From Solidesulfovibrio aerotolerans (lineage in GTDB: Bacteria; Desulfobacterota; Desulfovibrionia; Desulfovibrionales; Desulfovibrionaceae): DNA of 64,000 bases. The position numbers and the translations under genes were made by a program. The DNA lies in the NCBI RefSeq assembly GCF_009856865.1, contig NZ_WVUD01000011.1:1-64000 (forward strand), read 5' to 3'. Under the pieces are notes generated by a model. That model was given only the letters and a program-made list of their open reading frames with translations. It made no database searches and was not told the DNA's origin. This document shows, piece after piece, positions 61,658 through 64,000 of the stretch (position 1 is its first letter; every line of letters starts with the position of its first letter).

Positions 61658-63751
61658 ATGTCCCATTTTTTGTTTGAGATCGGATTTGAGGAAATGCCGG
61701 CCCGGTTCCTCGCGGGGCTGACCGAAGAGGTCAAGACCCTTTTTGCCGAAGCCCTGGCCCAGGCCAAGGTGACCTGCGGTCCGGTCGCCGCCTTTGCCAC
61801 GCCGCGCCGGCTGGTGGTCAGCATCCCCGACATTGCGGCCAGCGCCCGCCAGGAAGAGGAAGTGGTCAGCGGTCCGCCCGAGCGGGTGGGCTACGACGCC
61901 GCCGGCAACCCGACCCCGGCCGCCATCGGCTTTGCCAAGGGGCAGGGCTTAACCGTGGCCGACGTCTATGTCATGGAGACGGGCAAGGGCCGGTATCTGG
62001 CCCTGCGCAAAAATACCGGCGGGCAGGCCACCACCGAGCTGCTGCCCGGCATCTGTCTGGAGACGGTCAAGAAACTGTCATTCCCCAAACGCATGCGCTG
62101 GGGCAGCCGGGAGTTCGCTTTCGGCCGGCCGGTGCACTGGTTTGTGGCCCTCTATGATGACGCCGTGGTTTCCTTCGAGCTTGACGGCATCGTTTCCGGC
62201 CGCCACACCCGGGGCCAGCGCATCATGGGCCCCGGCCCCTTTGAGGTGCCGACGGCGGCGGATTATTTCACCATCATCCGTGAGGCGGGCAAGGTCGTGC
62301 TCGATGCCCGGGAACGCGAGAGCATTGTGCGGTCCCAGGCCGAAGCCCTGGCCAAGGAAGCCGGCGGCACGGCTGTGATCAATCCGGCGCTTTTGGCCGA
62401 AGTCACGGGCCTGACCGAGCATCCGGTGGTGCTCATGGGGCAGATTGATCCCAAGTTCCTGGAAGTCCCCCGGGAAGTGCTCATCACCAGCATGGAGAGC
62501 CATCAGAAGAGCTTTGCCGTGGAAGACGGCAAAGGGGGCCTCCTGCCGGTGTTTTTAACCACCCTGGGCCTGATGCCGGGCGACGTCGAACTGGTGCGCC
62601 GGGGCTGGCAGCGGGTGCTGACAGCCCGCCTGGAAGACGCGCGGTTTTTCTGGGAAGCCGATCTGGCCACCGACCTTGAGACCTGGCAGAAAAAGCTTGA
62701 AAGCGTGGTCTTTCTGGCCGGCCTTGGCTCCATGCGCGACAAGTCCCGGCGGTTGGAACGGCTGTGCGGCCTTATTGCCGAGCAGGCCGGCAAGCCCGAG
62801 ATCATGCTCGAAGCCTCCCAGGCCGGCGGTCTGGCCAAGGTGGATCTCGTCAGCGACATGGTGGGCGAATTCGCCGAGCTGCAGGGACGGATGGGCGGCA
62901 TCTACGTGCGCCGCAAAGGCCAGTCAAAAACCGTTTCCCGGGCCATTGCCGAGCAGTATCTACCGGCTGGCCCGGACAGCCCGGTCCCGGCCAGTCTGGC
63001 CGGTGCCATCCTGTCCATCGCCGACAAGGCCGACACCCTGGCCGGCTGCTTCGGCCTGGACATGGCCCCCACCGGTGCGGCCGACCCCTATGCCCTGCGC
63101 CGGGCGGCTCTTGGCATCTGCCGCATCATCATTGAGCACGGTTTGCGCCTTGATCTCATGGAACTGCTGCAAGGGGCCATCGACGGGTACGGCGAGGTGA
63201 AGTTCAAGGTGGACCGCACCCATGGGCTGGCCAAGCTGCTGGACTTTTTCGGCCAGCGCCTCAAAGCCTATTTCACCGGCCAGGGCTATGACACCCTGGT
63301 GGTGGAAGCGGCCCTGGGCGCGTCGTACACCGACATCGCCGCACTGACCTCCCGGCTGGCCGCTTTGGCGACGTTTGCCGCCAAGCCGGATTTTGGCCAG
63401 GCGGTGTTGACGTTTAAGCGTGCCGCCAACATCATCCGCAAGCAGGGAGTCGGGGCCGGCGTGCCGCTGACCGGCACGATCAAGGCCGAGCTTCTGGCCG
63501 AGCCGGCGGAAAAAGAACTGGCAGCGGTGTGCACGGCGGTTTTCCCGCGTTTCGATGCCTTGTTTGCAGGCGGCGACTATGGGGCGGTGCTTGAACTGCT
63601 CTATGAATTGCGGCCGTCGGTGGACGCCTTTTTTGATAACATCATGGTGATGTGCGACGACATGGATATGCGGCTTAATCGCCTCAATTTGCTCAAGTCG
63701 CTGGTGGACCGTCTGGGCCGGGTGGCGGATTTCGCTGCTTTGCAGGTCTAG
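61658..63751 (+). CDS. glyS: glycine--tRNA ligase beta subunit
   Basis: A 697-residue beta chain. The start FLFEIGFEEMPARFLAGLTE and the block KRMRWGSREFAFGRPVHWF are typical. A central HD-like metal region has DLVSDMVGEFAELQGRMGGI, and the end has an anticodon-binding helical domain with YELRPSVDAFFDNIMVM. It recognises tRNA(Gly) as part of an alpha2-beta2 enzyme. It forms an operon with glyQ. The next gene, rpsT, has its own promoter candidate. Confidence 0.97.
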   Translation: MSHFLFEIGFEEMPARFLAGLTEEVKTLFAEALAQAKVTCGPVAAFATPRRLVVSIPDIAASARQEEEVVSGPPERVGYDAAGNPTPAAIGFAKGQGLTVADVYVMETGKGRYLALRKNTGGQATTELLPGICLETVKKLSFPKRMRWGSREFAFGRPVHWFVALYDDAVVSFELDGIVSGRHTRGQRIMGPGPFEVPTAADYFTIIREAGKVVLDARERESIVRSQAEALAKEAGGTAVINPALLAEVTGLTEHPVVLMGQIDPKFLEVPREVLITSMESHQKSFAVEDGKGGLLPVFLTTLGLMPGDVELVRRGWQRVLTARLEDARFFWEADLATDLETWQKKLESVVFLAGLGSMRDKSRRLERLCGLIAEQAGKPEIMLEASQAGGLAKVDLVSDMVGEFAELQGRMGGIYVRRKGQSKTVSRAIAEQYLPAGPDSPVPASLAGAILSIADKADTLAGCFGLDMAPTGAADPYALRRAALGICRIIIEHGLRLDLMELLQGAIDGYGEVKFKVDRTHGLAKLLDFFGQRLKAYFTGQGYDTLVVEAALGASYTDIAALTSRLAALATFAAKPDFGQAVLTFKRAANIIRKQGVGAGVPLTGTIKAELLAEPAEKELAAVCTAVFPRFDALFAGGDYGAVLELLYELRPSVDAFFDNIMVMCDDMDMRLNRLNLLKSLVDRLGRVADFAALQV

Positions 63752-63767
63752 GAATTCAATAAACTGC

Positions 63768-63796
63768 TTGACAGGGTTGGGGCTTTGTTTTAGCTA
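63768..63796 (+). promoter_or_regulatory. candidate promoter for rpsT
   Basis: A perfect -35 box TTGACA (63768-63773) is followed after 17 bases by TAGCTA (63791-63796), a weak -10. It lies between glyS and rpsT, 38 bases before the rpsT start. The spacing is right but the -10 is poor. Confidence 0.45.
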
Positions 63797-63833
63797 ACCC
63801 TGCTTCAGCGAACATTTCACGGAGGAACGATCC

Positions 63834-64000
63834 TTGGCCAATCATAAATCTGCCATCAAGCGGCACCGTCAAAGCCTTTTGGCCCGGGCTCGCAACCGGG
63901 CGGTCAAGACCCGCGTGCGTAACGTCATCAAGGCCGTGCGCGCCGCCCTGGTCGGCGGGGATGTCGCCGCTGCCGAAACGGCCCTGCTCACTGCCACCAA
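63834..64000 (+). CDS. rpsT: 30S ribosomal protein S20 (partial, start only)
   Basis: The first 55 codons are inside the window and run off the end. The start is a TTG, 8 bases after GGAGG. The protein begins [20 protein letters not shown] and continues [16 protein letters not shown], the Arg/Lys-rich helical start of S20, which binds 16S rRNA helix 9. Rare start codons are known for rpsT and are used to limit its synthesis in E. coli. Confidence 0.93.
   Translation, partial: MANHKSAIKRHRQSLLARARNRAVKTRVRNVIKAVRAALVGGDVAAAETALLTAT

Overview
The window is GC-rich, densely coding bacterial chromosome. It looks like a sulfate-reducing delta-proteobacterium of the Desulfovibrio group. This is inferred from a homotrimeric-porin-like outer-membrane protein, many PAS, GGDEF and histidine-kinase proteins, Cys-rich PAS sensors, an Anbu proteasome operon, a TrpB2-type tryptophan synthase beta chain and the gene orders phoH-(7TM-HD)-ybeY and recO-glyQ-glyS. 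No prophage, insertion sequence, CRISPR array or tRNA was seen.

Layout. 1-380: the 3' end of a 23S rRNA gene, 5S rRNA and its terminator. 380-1624: a methyltransferase gene and a gene-free stretch with decayed repeats. 1625-7549 (minus): ybeY, 7TM-HD phosphohydrolase and phoH in overlapping order, then an NFACT/RqcH-like gene and dksA. 7819-13172 (plus): diguanylate cyclase, GAF protein, gapA, a P1B metal ATPase and its MarR regulator. 13464-16140: a GAF-PAS histidine kinase and an unrecognised protein. 16303-20416: ATP-grasp, alpha-E, Anbu and transglutaminase genes. 20491-26649: a five-gene signalling operon (periplasmic double-SBP sensor fused to a CheA-like kinase, CheX, CheY, PAS-kinase, PAS-GGDEF). 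26779-30542: SatP-type transporter, secreted nuclease, yajC and secD, with no secF following. 30880-33874: ADP-ribosylglycohydrolase and small or regulatory proteins. 34235-43905 (mostly minus): envelope, peptidase and molybdate genes. 44477-51740: trpB2, yaiI, LOG protein, beta-CASP nuclease, infA, M29 aminopeptidase, an exported protein and cheW. 51905-64000: mfd, a PpiC-like lipoprotein, a SurA-like protein, a RodZ-like protein, recO, glyQ, glyS and the start of rpsT.

Three things stand out. First, a dispersed element lies 8-20 bases after the stop codons of three unrelated genes (two 148-bp copies near 34.1 and 39.2 kb, a 65-bp core near 13.2 kb). Its hairpin stem changes in both arms between copies, which suggests a conserved structure. 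Second, the C-terminal beta domain of the RodZ-like protein occurs twice in that protein and a third time at the end of the PpiC-like lipoprotein two genes upstream, linking envelope chaperone and cell-shape functions in one cluster. Third, the 20.5-26.6 kb operon couples two paralogous Cys-motif PAS sensors to different outputs (kinase and diguanylate cyclase), together with a CheA-like kinase carrying its own periplasmic sensor.
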